A stretch of DNA of 64,000 nt from contig CM065386.1 in the NCBI GenBank assembly GCA_033060915.1, positions 4,195,001 through 4,259,000 on the forward strand, in the 5' to 3' direction. Every line of letters begins with the position of its first letter. Positions within the stretch are counted from its first letter, which is position 1. This DNA comes from Euryodendron excelsum (taxonomy: Eukaryota > Streptophyta > Magnoliopsida > Ericales > Pentaphylacaceae). This document shows positions 23,341 to 35,545 of this stretch, in pieces. Both the position numbers and the translations under genes were made by a program. Below the pieces are notes generated by a model. The model made no database searches. It saw only the letters and a list, made by a program, of their open reading frames with translations, and had not been told where the DNA came from.

Positions 23341-24737
23341 GCCTCCCTTTTGAGCACCCTACCAAAGATGACTCTCCTATTTGTGATACCTTCCCCGATA
23401 AGCAACTTATGTCTTGCAACGCCTTAAATCAAGCCTTAACTCCTTGGTATGCCGATGTGGCCAACTATTTGGCTACAAAAGCCATTCCTTCTGATTGGTC
23501 CGCATTGGACAAGAGGCGATTCTTTAGGCTAGTCAGACAATTTTTTTGGGATGAGCCATATTTGTTCAAATATTGCTTGGATCAAGTTGTGCGGCGATGT
23601 GTGCCGGATGACGAATTTGAAAGTGTAATGAAATTTTGTCACTCTCATGCATGTGGGGGCCATTTCTCGTTGAAGAAAACAGTGACAAAAATTTTGCAAA
23701 GTGGACTCTATTGGCCGACTATGTTTAAAGATGTGCATTCATTTTGTATGGCGTGTGATAGATGTCAAAGGCTAGGAAGCCTTACTAGGAAACACATGAT
23801 GCCCCTTAACCCTATCCTTGTTTTGGAGGTTTTTGATTGTTAGGGCATAGACTTCATGGGTCCATTTCCTAGTTCTTTTGGGTATCTTTATATCTTAGTG
23901 GCCATTGATTATGTTTCCAAATGGGTAGAGGCAATACCGGCATGAACCAATGACCACCAAGTTGTGGTCAAGTTTTTCAAAGAATATATTTTTTCTCGGT
24001 TCGGTATGCCTCGGGCTATTATAAGTGATGGTGGCTCTCATTTCTGTAATAAGCCATTAGGGATACTCATGAGAAAGTACGGCATTAGTCACAAGGTCGG
24101 TTTGCCATACCATCCCCAAACACAAGGTCAAGTCGAATTAGCTAACCGTGAAATCAAGACAATATTGGAAAAGACGGTTAATCCGTCTCGAAAGGATTGG
24201 TCTTTGCACTTAATTGATGCATTGTGGGCCTATCGAACAACTTACAAAACCATTCTAGGTGCCTCCCCATACCGTCTTGTGTATGCAAAAGCATGTCACC
24301 TCTCGGTTGAGGTTGAACATAAGGCATATTGGGCTATTCGACAATATAATGAGGGGTTGGGTGAAACCGGCGACCACCAGAAGCTACAATTGAATGAGCT
24401 AGATGAAATACGCAATGATGCATATGAGAATGCAAAAATTTCAAAGGCTAAAATGAAAGTCCGTCATGACCAACACATTCATTGCAAAGCTTTTCATGTT
24501 GGTCAAAAAGTTCTTCTCTACAATTCCCGGTTACATCTCTTTCCAGGAAAGTTGAGGAGTAAATGGTCCGGCCCCTACCAAATTAGGGAAATCTTTCCCT
24601 ATGGTGCTATTGAGGTGCAAAATCTTAAGAATGGCACACCTTTCAAAGTCAATGGGCAAAGGTTAAAGCCCTACTTCGAGCCCTTCCGAGGCGAGGTAGA
24701 TTGTGTGGATCTTATTGATCCACCCATCTTGACTTGA
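23341..24737 (+). pseudogene. E2 integrase, broken
   Basis: The zinc-binding part has H..H..C..C (HSHACGGHF...CMACDRCQ) near 23640-23770. The catalytic D,D,E residues are visible in [16 protein letters not shown] and [10 protein letters not shown]. The C-terminal part includes [20 protein letters not shown] and ends [15 protein letters not shown] at 24737. Stops at 23841-23843 (Trp to TAG) and 23943-23945 (TGA) split it. Confidence 0.85.
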
Positions 24738-25457
24738 TGATTGTTCCCTATGAGCTCCTGCCCTCCCGTGGTTGTTGTCCCGGTCTCTCTCGTGTTGGTG
24801 TTGCTTTGAGGACAATGCAACCTCTTAAGTGGGGTGTGGGGCGAGCTTGTTTTGAGCTTGTTTTTGTGTAAATTTGTATAAATTGGTTTGTTTTCTTTTG
24901 TTCATTTGCAGTTTTTGATGTTTAAGTTAATTTTTGTATAGTGTTTTGAGTTTTCTGGGTTTTCCTGTGTATACTCGAATTTTTGGGAACTTACCGTTTG
25001 GACGGTGTGTCCAAACGCGTTTGTCCATTCGGACGATGCGTCAGAACGGTTACTTTACCGTTCGGACGGTGAATTCGAATGACCCGCGTGCAATCATTTC
25101 CCATTCAGGCGATTTCCAGACGCGCGTCGATCATACCGTTCGGACGCCCTTCTGACCGTTCAGACGCTTATTCTCCGTTCGAACGGTGCGTCCGGACACA
25201 CCTTGGACGTGCGTCGAACGCGTGGCCACCCCTATAAATAGGCAGCGTCCGTATTGAGTTCAGACTCACTACAAGCGCTATAGGGGGAGTTTTTGAGAGT
25301 TTTGAAAGCTTCTGGATGACAGCGGAGCCCTGTCGGAGCCCGAGCACGCGTCCTTGACTCCTCTGCCCTTTGTTTCACGCTTCCCTAGGTATTCCTGTAT
25401 CTTTCCTCACGTATTTTATTCTTTACCTAGGAGACTTTATAGGGTGTTTAGATATTT
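24738..25457 (+). promoter_or_regulatory. E2 internal promoter-like module
   Basis: After pol comes a polypurine-like GTGGGGTGTGGGG (about 24831-24841), then a cluster of ACCGTTCGGACGGT-type motifs at 24988-25215, then a TATA box CCTATAAATAGG at 25231, then GCGTCCG, GAGTTCAGACTCA and a leader with GCGGAGCCCTGTCGGAG. The extra ORF starts at 25458. The order and several blocks match E1 at 180-530. Whether it starts transcription is inference. Confidence 0.62.
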
Positions 25458-26821
25458 ATGGCAGGCAGAGGGGCCCCAGGTGCCCTTCCGGCTGGCGCAG
25501 CCGAGGCTGAGCCAGCCCCAGCCTTTGACGCCACACGTTTTGTGTCAAAGGATGCATTCGAGGCATTCTCCCAGACTTGGATGAGGCGTAGTACTTGAGC
25601 GTCAGATGGATTTAGACCAATTTAGGGACCCTGGGTTTTTGTGGGCCCAGGCCTTTGAGGGCCGGGGTTGGGTCCCTCTCACTACCTTCGAGGGAGAGAC
25701 CATATTTGTCTTGCTCACCGAGTTTATGGCGAATGTGACAGCCTGTTGTATTACTCCAGGATACGAGCAGATTACGTCCTGGGTTAGGGGGTATGACATT
25801 GGAATCACCCCCGACACTTTTGCAGAGTTGTATGGATTGCCTAGGGTGGTAGACCCTCAGTATGGTTTTCCATCTAGGGGAGCCCCGGATGACTTCAGGG
25901 TCATTTCTGATGAGGTTTGCCTCCCAAGCACTGATTGGGGTATACGTCGGCAGCTGGCGGTTAGCTCTTTGCTCCCGATCTACGTCCCCTTATACAATTT
26001 TTGTTGTCAGTCCGTTTACCCCATCCTCCCAGGCACTAATTGGGGTATACGTCGGCAGCTGGCAATTAGCTCTTTGCTCCCGATTTACGCCCCTTTATAG
26101 ATTTTTTGTTATCAGTCCGTTTACCCCATTGCTAGACATTATGAGGTTAAGAGGGGTAGGGCGAGTCTTTTGTGGGCTATTGGGACGGGTAAGACCATAT
26201 ATCTCTCGTTATTTCAGTTTAGAGCCCTAGCGGATGAGGTCTTGCACCCCCGTGCTCAGAGATCCATCCCCTTCGCAGTTCTTTTGACACGGGTGATCAA
26301 GACTGCATTCGGGGCCCCTGCTGTTGGACTTCCTCGTCTCCTGCAGTCGAGGGAGGCCATCGGTAGATCGACCATCCAGCAGGGATTGAGATCTCGCAGA
26401 CTGCAGAGCAGGAGCAGTTCCAGCCACAGCCACAGCGCAGCAGCAGCAGCAGCAGCAGCAGCTAGGCCTTGTTGAGCCGGACCAATACGACCCCGATATT
26501 CATCAGCATCAGCAGCAGTAGCACTTTCAGCCACCGCTGATGCCCGATCTAACATTACAGATGCTTAACCAGATGCGGCAGACCTTAGATATGTTAGCTG
26601 CGGGATTAGCACAGCAGTCTGCCGACATTGCTAGGTTGGAGGCTACCCACGCAGCTCATTTTGCTGCACTTGAGGGCCAGATCAGAGCCCAGTCTAAGCA
26701 GATTACCGCACTCCAGAGTCAGACCCGTGGCCAGACCAGGATCATAGAGGAGTTATTTGTTGAGGTTCGGGCCCTTAGGTCTGCTATTGCACCACTTTCA
26801 GATGATGATGGAGATGATTGA
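25458..26821 (+). pseudogene. E2 extra ORF (plant transposon-associated protein), broken
   Basis: Starts MAGRGAPGALPAG at 25458. A frameshift near 25590 leads to the conserved block LDQFRDPGFLWAQAFEGRGW...FMANVTACC...SWVRGYDIGITPDTFAELYGLPRV. A 105-bp in-frame tandem duplication (25928-26032 and 26033-26137) repeats the segment 'TDWGIRRQLAVSSLLPIY'; its second copy ends in TAG at 26098-26100. The later part has LLWAIGTGKTIYLS, a CAG/GCA repeat at about 26435-26462, and a C-terminal coiled coil rich in Gln, Leu and Ala ending in an acidic DDDGDD. It is homologous to the E1 and E3 extra ORFs. Confidence 0.68.
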
Positions 26822-28483
26822 TAGTCTAGGATTGTGATGCCTTTTGTACACACATAGCATATCATTGCATCATATTTTGTATTTGTTTTGATATAGTGGA
26901 TTATGTTTGAGCTTTCTTTACTGTACATCATTTATTTTTGTATCTCCTTGTTATCTATCTTATGTTTTTGGATTGGTTAGCTACAGGTGTTCTTAGATTT
27001 TGGTTTATATTACTCGCCTGTACCATTTTGATGGGGATTTTGGTATTGTATGGTATCAGTATCAGTCTTCATTTCTCTCACGCATCTAATTACATGTCTT
27101 TTTATGTATGCTTTGCTAGCTTTTGCGATAGATGCGTTGATTCCTTATTTTTTATGCACTATAACACTGTTTTTGACATTAAGACCCAACTTAGATTGAG
27201 ATGGATTCGTTGTCTTACTTTTGACTCCATGGAAAGTGCTTGATTCATGCATTGGTAGAAAGTTATACACTTTTCACATGAGTCATGCTTTGCAACATAT
27301 TTTTGTTACTCTACTTTGCATTTTCGTCCATACTTAGTGGAGATTATCACCTTGTGAGCTTTAAAGCATTTACTGTCTTTTTGAGAGTCTACATTTACTC
27401 AAGGATTGATCTTTCACCCTCATTTCTCTTGAATAACTTCTTTATGCTTGCATTTGGTTTATAAGATGAGTTCTGATCTTGACATTGACACTTTTACTAT
27501 GTGGAATATTATAATTTGGCATCTTTATGTAATTCTAAGTCTATTTCCTTCTTGATAGCCATTATCCTTTTATTTCACCATATAACCCATTTATCATTTC
27601 ATTTATCACCAACTTCTTCTTCGAAATATATCATTGAAATTTTTGTACTTCATAACCCTATTCTATACTATGTGAAAAAAAAAATCAAAAATCAAATAGA
27701 AAAAGAGAAGAAGAAGAGTAAGAGAAAAGAAAAAGAAGTGAGTATATGATATAAAAAAAAAAGAAGAAGAAGAAGTTATGAGCATCATGCAAAGTTGCAT
27801 CGAAGTCAAAGAGAACGAGTTGTAAAAATTGAAAATGTTTATTGTTCGGATCTTTGGGCACATAACAAGGGAGGAGTTGGATATGATATCTTTTCATCAT
27901 CTCATTGACACGTGATGTGTTTTGTATTTACCTTTCATCATTCCTACTTTACCTCTTCGCCTTCCAAATCATTTAATCGATCCAATGATACTTCATTATA
28001 ATTTTCATTAGAGTAAAAGTTTTATCTTGTCAATTCTTTGAATCATTGTGCGTCTATGAACATTCTTTCAGGAAGTTATGCCAAAGGCGATACACATACA
28101 TGCTATCCGGTCCTTTGTTTTGGATATGTTCACTTATTTTGGCTTGTACATTTACTTTATTGTTGAACATATCATTGTGTGAACCATGTGGGTCTTTCTT
28201 TCTGAGTGTATGCCCGATGAGGATTGAATCAAAACTTTACGGTCCGGAAGTGCATAATTGAGTTCCTTATATGTTGCTTAGCATTGGCTTATCAAGCACA
28301 CGCGCATAAACTTCTCTAGTGTATGAATTTTTGCATAAACTCCTACATGTATTTGAGGTTTGAGATATGTCCATCGATATCTTGAGTGGGTTGTGCATAT
28401 TTTGTTTCTTTTATCGTCTTTAATTATCTCATTTCTATAATACATTTTTGCTAGGGACTAGTAAAAGCTAAGTTGGGGGGTGT
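26822..28483 (+). other. E2 3' noncoding region and polypurine tract
   Basis: No gene. Contains an A/G-rich stretch (27675-27780), a conserved block near 28072 (GAAGTTATGCCAA..CGATACAC), a hairpin at 28446-28466 and the polypurine tract AGTTGGGGGG ending at 28480, just before the 3' LTR. It lacks the 87-bp block shared by E1 and E3. Confidence 0.65.
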
Positions 28484-30033
28484 TGATTCCACTCTAAAAG
28501 TGTAATTTTTGTCCCCTAATTAAGTGTTTGTTAGCCTCTATATGGCTATTAGAATAGGTTTTTAGCAATAAATTGACTTATAGTGATTTTTCATGTGTAT
28601 TGTAGGTTATTGGTGATAAAATGGTGAAAAAGGGCCTAAAGAGAAAAAGTCCTTCCGGATGGACCGTTCGGACAGTTCCCACCATTCGGACGGTGCGTTC
28701 GGACGGATAAATGACCGTTCGGACGCTTCTACCGTTCGGACGCTCCATTCGGATGGGTGAATTACCATTTAGAAACTACGACGGAGATCGGAGTTCCAGA
28801 GTCGATATTTCCCGTTCAAAGCCGTTCCAGAGTCCATTTTTCCCGTTCTAAGCTATTACAGAGTTGTCTTTTTCCGTTCGAAGAAATACAGAGCCAAGAT
28901 TCTACATCTGAAGACCGTCCGAACGGTGAAATAACCGTCCGAACGATTATGCCACTGTCCGGACGGTGCGTCCGGACGCAATTCAGACGGACTTAGGACG
29001 CACTTCGGACGGTGAGCGCAGATTTGCCCTACAACCCAGCAGTTGAAGGAAAAGAGATGTTATATTTTTTTAGGGTTTTCAGCTACGGGTAGAGAGGGAG
29101 AAGAGGGGAAAATCATATATTTTGCTTAGATTTACTTTACTTTGTTGTATTTAGGACTTTGGGAAGGGTTTAGATAGTTTTCTAGTGTTGATTTAGTGTA
29201 ATCTTTCACATTTTCTATAGTTCAATATATATTCACTATTGATTTAAAGTCAAGATGTTATCTCTACACTTTGGAAAGCTCTCAACCATGGAATCATCAA
29301 GCTAAACTCATTGTTTGGGAACAAATGTGAAGATCTACCAAGGAATGCATAGAAAATGAAAGGGGAGGTCCTTGAATCTTGTTGAATATCTATTTTGCAT
29401 ATTTTTCTCTAATTATATTGGAATTAATTATTGTAGAAATCTTAGATCTATAATCATAGTTAATAACATGTGATTTATTTCTAAAGAACCCATAAATGGT
29501 GATAAAACTTAATTCCAAAATAATTAGAGATCCATAAAATTTCAAAGCTAAACTTTCCGAATCAAGGGCCTTTAGACGGTTCTTGATTTGAGTTAACCCA
29601 AACTCCCCCTTTCAAATTCCGTGCTAGAATTGGTAGATTGGAATATTTGAACCCAAACCCCCTTTTTAATCAAGTTAAATCCTTGCTTGTGCTCATTTGG
29701 AATTTTGGTTAAATCAAGAGTTAATTTAGTCATAATTGTGGTTGTTGTAGTTGAATTTTCATACTTGCCAAATTATTTTAGCTAGAATCAAGTTGTAGGT
29801 TTCAATTTCATTTTAATTGTTTGCCTAGTTGCTAGTAAACCAAACCCTCAAACACCAAAAGATTTTCGGTTAATTTTAGTTAACATAGCCATCAATTTCA
29901 CTCTTGGTTTACGACTTCAATTTGCATCGTTTTCTAAACTTTACTCGTTTCTATTGCTAGAACACGATAGTGGGAATACCCCCATTTAAACTACAAACAC
30001 CTCCATCACGGTGAGTGTGGAAAGGTCGAGTCA
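28484..30033 (+). repeat. E2 3' LTR
   Basis: Starts TGATTCCACTC after the polypurine tract and ends GGTCGAGTCA, followed by the ATAGC duplication. The palindrome cluster is at about 28655-29010. Substitutions relative to the 5' LTR are scattered and often C/G to T/A. Confidence 0.9.
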
Positions 30034-30848
30034 ATAGCTATTTGCGTATATTGCAATAAACAATCAGCAATAGCAAGGGCACATAATTATGTCACTATTG
30101 GTGAGTTACGACAGGCGTGTCATTGACACTATACTGTCAAGCGATAGCTTATAGTTTGAATATTATCCATTGATTATATTTAGTTAACGGATAATATTAA
30201 GGATTCTCTTACTATAGGCCTGGTAAGAGATTAGATTAATTTTTCATCGAGGGGAACATGTTTAAAAGCTTATAACTTTAAAAGTTCTTATAATGGCAAC
30301 CCAACCTAGTTGACTAAAGATCTCAAGATCTAGATTCAACGGGACAATCGAATTATGTATGACTTAGGAAAAATCACGGAGGAATTTGTTTCACTACGCA
30401 ATCCTGTGATGAAATAGTGATAACCTGTAACGATATTAGGATAAGCTATGCTTGTAATGATTCTTATATCTTGGCAATCCAAGTCAAGTATAACAGGATA
30501 CTCTTAATAAGAAATCACTTATATGAGTGTGAGGGGGCCGCTTTTGTGAGAACTGTTAAGGCTAAACTCTCTAAAGCACTCATGAACCTACCAAGAGTTG
30601 TTTAGGGCCAAAATGAACATAATCATAAGAACCAAATTGTCCAGAAAGGAATTGTGTGAATATTGTTGTCTAGTTTATAGAAACGGCCGACGAATTCAAG
30701 ACATCATGTCATTGGTTAACCAATAAGCCTGATAGGTTCAAAGCCAAAAACCACTTATCCTGATGCGGTAACTTTCCACTTATACTCTCTCTGTCGTGTC
30801 AATATTTTCCTTTGCATTATATCAACCAATCTCATTCAAGTGAGGGAT
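30034..30848 (+). pseudogene. E-B RNase H end and 3' untranslated region
   Basis: Reading from 30036 gives AICIYCNKQSAIARAHNYV, the continuation of copia RNase H broken by E2, followed by stops and a decayed 'SIDYI..TDNIKDSLTIGL' that matches E-C. The rest (30240-30848) resembles the E-C 3' untranslated region and ends with the purine-rich AAGTGAGGGAT before the LTR. Confidence 0.65.
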
Positions 30849-31857
30849 TGTTTGAAAATTTGTGGTTTTACCATAATTTTGAGCCTAATAAAAAGTGAGA
30901 CCCACACATCCTTTGAAGTGGGCCCAAGGTGCTATGAATTCTCCTCCATGGGGAGATGAAGATTAAGCATTTATTTACTCAAATTCATGAAGGTTTGAAT
31001 GCGATAATGGCTCTCAAAGTGACCAACATGACTATGGTTTACTTAGGTAGAAGTGGGTTGTCCCACATTGGTTTCTTATAAAACAAATAATAGGTATATA
31101 AACTATTCCCTTCAAGTTGGGTTTAGACTACAAGGGGCATCTCAATTTTGTGGATGGGAGAGGACCTACCCAACCCACAGGTTGATCCAAAACTTACACA
31201 TGCGCGTGCGTGCGGCCTTCCCGTACCAAACCAAATTGGGCTCAGGTGCGAGTGTGATTGACCAAACTAGGCTAGACCCTGGTTCAATTCTTTTTGCACA
31301 AAAATTCAAACTTTTTTTATTTTGAACAGAAGTGTCCGTTGGTGTTAGGGGCATGTTTGGCTGGTGCCTTTCCATGAATAGGCGTGTCTTCCCTTATATA
31401 TTGTTGCGTTTTATCTCTAGTTAAGAGGGATTCGAAAAACCGTCTAAAACAGAAACACTGCCGATTTCCAAATCTGCCGGAGTGCTATCCAAACGCCGAC
31501 GCCGACGCCAAGGTTCTACCGGAGGTTTCCAGTCACTGAGTGATCAATGACTTTTTGTCCAAGTGGTGCATTCTGCCTATCGATTCTGTTATTAATATGG
31601 TCCAGTTATGCAATGAATTTCAGTAGAAATTCTGCAACCATCTTTTCTTGTCAATTCGTTGTAGACAGAAACATTGTTAGTTTTTGTATCGGATTTCTAG
31701 AAAGACTACTGAAATTCGAAGTTGAATTCGATAGCAATTCTATATTCTTCCTGTCACATATTGCATCTGCATTGATTTTTTTTTTTTTTTTGGGATTTCA
31801 TTGCATTAAAAGAGAGTACAAACATAGTTTGGTTCACCGAGTATGAAGAGTTCAAAC
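30849..31857 (+). repeat. E-B 3' LTR, truncated
   Basis: Starts TGTTTGAAAATTTGTGG and matches 12914-13880 with many substitutions, showing an old insertion. The match stops near 31857, so the last part of the LTR is absent or replaced. Confidence 0.6.
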
Positions 31858-32632
31858 ACACTTGTGGTCCACTACTTTGAAGGAACAAAAGATCATCATG
31901 TCTAGGAGACATATCCACCACTAAGTAAACCCAATTGCTAAACATATCGTTATGCCCGCTCTAATTCTTGCAAACTCCCTTGCCTGAATGCCAGCGACGG
32001 GTGGATATTGGGCAGGTTAGGCCTACACTATATAATAAGGTCCACTGAGCCTACAATTAAATCTCAAGCCCAACTAGAATAAAATTCAAATGTCCAAGCA
32101 TGCTCATTTAACTCAAATTTTTTTTACATTAATGTTACTTACACGCCTACCGGCCACATTTCCAACTACTCCTGCTAAGTTGGCACGCGCTGGTAAACAA
32201 AAATAGGTAGACTGAGTTGGCACTGCTGAGTTGGCTCGTGTTAATAGTTAGACCAATTTTAACACTATTCTCTCTATGTCTACTTATCAGTGCGTGTCAA
32301 CTCAAAAAGAGTGGTTGGAAGCTTGGTCGGTAGACGTGTACGTAGCATCACTCATTTTTTTAATAGAAATTTATATCACAAATTGAACATAAATGATGTA
32401 TTAGTTAAAGTGATTTGTGTTTTTTATTGATTAAGTATTAACTCTTCTTACTAATTTTTTTAATAAATATTTTTTCCCCAAATATAAAAATATACGGCAT
32501 AAATTCTCAATATACTAAAATATATAGATATATTGTTCTACACATATTTCGGACAGATTGGACTGTAAATAAAATTCTAAAGTCTGCCAGTTAATATTAT
32601 CGAACTTAAATTTTTTTTTCAAGGGTTATTAA
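31858..32632. other. Spacer, nothing recognised
   Basis: AT-rich unique-looking DNA between E-B and the CACTA element. The last three bases TAA form the left copy of the CACTA target duplication. No gene found. Confidence 0.5.
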
Positions 32633-33080
32633 CACTACTAAAAAACTGGGTTTTTGCGACGGGAGAATGCCGTCGCAAAAAAGAGAACGCCGTCGCAAAA
32701 GAGCTTTTGCGACGGCTTTGCAACAGCAAATAGGGCGTCGCTTTAAATGGCGCCGCAAAAGGTATTTGCGATGGCTAGTGCGACGGTAGATTGACTTTTG
32801 CGACGACATCATCACCGTCGCAAATACTCCGTGGCAGACTATATTTTTGCGACGAGCAAGTACTGTCACCAATACGGCATTAACCGTCGCAAATGGATGA
32901 CGCACTATTCCATTATATTAGCGACGATGTTGTGCCGTCGCAAATAAAAACGATGCCGTCGCAAAAACATATTATTGGTGACGCATATGAATTGTCAGAA
33001 CAAATATGTAGGTAATTCTCAAACTTTTGCTACAGCCTTTACCGTCGCGAAAAATAACTTGCCGTCGCAAAAAGTGGAGA
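32633..33080. repeat. CACTA left subterminal repeat region
   Basis: Many copies of TTTTGCGACGG and GCCGTCGCAAA in both orientations within about 430 bp. In CACTA elements such short subterminal repeats are where the element's DNA-binding protein binds. Confidence 0.78.
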
Positions 33081-33714
33081 ACAAATTTAATAAATTATAT
33101 TAAATTTAATATTTTTTTTAATTTCCTAAAAATCCTACATACGCATAAAATAGTATAACTGAATTAATTAATAAAAAATATTCATTCACCAAATTCCTGT
33201 TTAAACATAAAATAATATAACTAATTCATTCACTAAAAAAAACATTCATTCACCAAATTTCATAATCCATATCCACAAAAAAATATTACAAATATTAGAA
33301 TTATAGTTTTTCTGAAACATAATAATTGAAGTTCAAATATATGCAACAAAGTTTTTCAAAAATGTTAAACTCCAACATCCAAGTGTATCCAAACATCCAA
33401 TAATTCAAAATACAAAACGAAATAAAACATTAATAGCTCCTTCAATCCCGATCATCATGGCAGATCTAATCATTTTCAATAACCTGAAAAAATAAAAATA
33501 AAACAATTACCAACATGATTGATATAGACAATATATATGCAATATGATATCATTAATGAAACCATAAAAAATAAAAATAAAAAAAGTTGTGATTTACATC
33601 AACAGATTTTCATGTAACGTATTGGTCAATCGATTCTCCCACAGTTTCAATACCATGGCGTGGTCTTTCTAAAAGAGCGTTAAGTTTTCTCGCAGTTTGA
33701 ACAAACACTTTGTA
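33081..33714. other. CACTA interior, AT-rich, no gene
   Basis: AT-rich DNA with A/T-run repeats and no recognised gene. The last part (from about 33650) grades into the tandem array. Confidence 0.5.
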
Positions 33715-35545
33715 GAAGTGCTACGTGCCAAGTTGGGAATCTGGCAACTGTACCGTTTGTCCCCACATTTCAACATTGCCTAAACAGTGCTACGTGCCAA
33801 GTTTCATGACCTTCCTAGACTGTTCGTGGATTTCGAGCCCCAAGACGACGAAACTAAACATTAAAACTTAAAGTGTTATAATATCAGAAAAAATGCTATA
33901 ATTGCCAAACCGAGAATCCGGCGACCGTGCAGTTTGTCCCCACACGTCAACATTGCCTAAACCGTACTACGTGCCAAATTTCACGACGTTCCTAGACCGT
34001 TCGTGAATTTTGGACTCCAAAACGACAAAACTTAAATTTTAGAACTTAAAGTGTTAAAATATTAAAAAAAAATGCTATAACTCCCAAACCGAAAATCCGG
34101 CGACCGTGTCGTTTGTCCCCACACGTCAACATTGCCTAAACCGTACTACGTGCCAAGTTTCACGTCGTTCCTAGACTGTTCGTGGATTTTGGGCTCCAAA
34201 ACAACGAAACTAAAAATTAAAACTTAAAGTATTATAATATCAGAAAAAATGCTATAATTCCCAATCCGGGAATCCGGCAACCATGCCGTTGGTCCCCACA
34301 AGTCAACATTGCCTAAACCGTACTACATGCCAAGTTTCACGACCTTCCTAGACCATTCGTGGATTTTAGACCCTAAAACTACGAAACTTAAATTTTAGAA
34401 CTTAAAGTGTTAAAATATTAGAAAAAACGCTATAACTCCCAAACTGAGAATCGGGTGACTGGCGTTTGACGTCCGTGTCGTTTGTTTCCCCTAGACGTTC
34501 GTGGATTTTGGACCCCAAAATGACAAAACTTAAATTTTAGAACGTCAACGTTTGCCTAAACCGTGCTACGTGCCAAGTTTCACGTCGTTCTTAGACTGTT
34601 CGTGGACCCCAAAACGACGAAACTTAAATTTTAAAACTTGAAGTGTTAAAATATTAGAAAAAACGCTATAACTCCCAAACCGGAAATCCGACGGCCGTGC
34701 CATTTGTCCCCACACGTCAACATTGCGTAAATCGTGCTACGTGCCAAGTTTCACAATGTTCCTGGACCATTTGTGGATTTTATACCCCAAAACGACGAAA
34801 CTTAAATTTTAAAACTTAAAGTGTTAAAATATTAGAAAAAACGCTATAACTCCCAAACCGGGAATTCGGCAACCGTGCCATTTGTCCCCACACGTCAACA
34901 TTGCCTAAACCGTGCTACGTGCCAAGTTTCACACCATTCCTAGACTGTTCGTGGATTTTTGGGCCCCAAAATGAAAAAACTAAACATTAAAACTTAAAGT
35001 GTTATAATATTAGAAAAAATGTTGTAATTCTCAAACCGGAAATCCGATGACCATGCCGTTTGTCCCCACACATCAATATTACCTAAACCGTGCTACGTGC
35101 CAAGTTTCACGACATTCCTAGACCGTTCATGGATTTTGGACCCCAAAACAACGAAACTTAAATTTTAAAACTTAAAGTGTTAAAATATTAGAAAAAATGT
35201 TATAACTCCCAAACCGGGAATTCGGCAACTGTGCCGTTTGTCCTCACACGTCAACATTGCCTAAACCGTGCTACGTGCCAAGTTTCACGACGTTCCTAGA
35301 CAGTTCGTAGATTTTGGACCCCAAAATGACAAAACTTAAATTTTAAAACTTAAAGTGTTAAAATATTAGAAAAAATGCTATAACTCCCAAACCGGCAACC
35401 ATGCCGTTTATCCTCACACGTCAACATTGCCTAAACCATGCTACGTGCCAAGTTTCACGTTATTCTTAGACCGTTCATGAATTTTGGACCCCAAAACGAC
35501 AAAACTTAAATTTTAAAATTTGAAGTGTTAAAATATTAGAAAAAC
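33715..35545. repeat. Tandem array, unit about 177 bp, about ten copies
   Basis: The phrase TGCTACGTGCCAAGTTTCAC or a decayed form recurs at about 33788, 33965, 34144, 34323, 34562, 34735, 34911, 35091, 35269 and 35439, mostly 171-180 bp apart. Each unit also carries AACTCCCAAACCGGGAATCC, CCACACGTCAACATTGCC and AACTTAAAGTGTTAAAATA. One unit near 34450-34560 is rearranged. No ORF. The array starts directly next to the captured ATX exons. Confidence 0.8.

Larger units (their letters stand above)
16943..30033 (+). mobile_element. E2: complete Athila-like Ty3/gypsy element
   Basis: 13,091 bp from TGATTCCACTC to GAGTCA, with LTRs of 1554 and 1550 bp, a 5-bp duplication ATAGC, a primer site matching the tRNA-Asp-type Athila site, gag, protease, RT-RNase H, integrase, an extra ORF and a polypurine tract. 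All coding parts carry stops or frameshifts, including loss of an RT catalytic Asp, so it cannot move on its own products. LTRs differ by scattered substitutions and a few indels, so the insertion is not very recent. Confidence 0.92.
12914..31857 (+). mobile_element. E-B: decayed Ty1-copia element split by E2
   Basis: A 5' LTR starts TGTTGGAAAATTTATGG at 12914 and a related 3' LTR starts TGTTTGAAAATTTGTGG at 30849, both reading the plus strand. Internal remnants resemble E-C in this window: integrase end near 15690-15830, RT near 16260-16350, RNase H at 16611-16942 and again from 30039. The last two halves join across E2, whose 5-bp target duplication ATAGC flanks the break. Much of gag, protease and the integrase core is missing. 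The 3' LTR loses its match to the 5' LTR near 31857, so the end is truncated or rearranged. Its LTRs are distant relatives of the E-C LTRs. Confidence 0.7.

Noticed and set aside
25458..26821. Retroviral-like envelope gene in E2
   Set aside because: The position fits, but no signal peptide, membrane span or cleavage site is visible; homologues in E1 and E3 also lack them.
33715..35545. CRISPR-like regular repeats
   Set aside because: Units are about 177 bp, diverged, without separate spacers, in a plant transposon: a tandem array.
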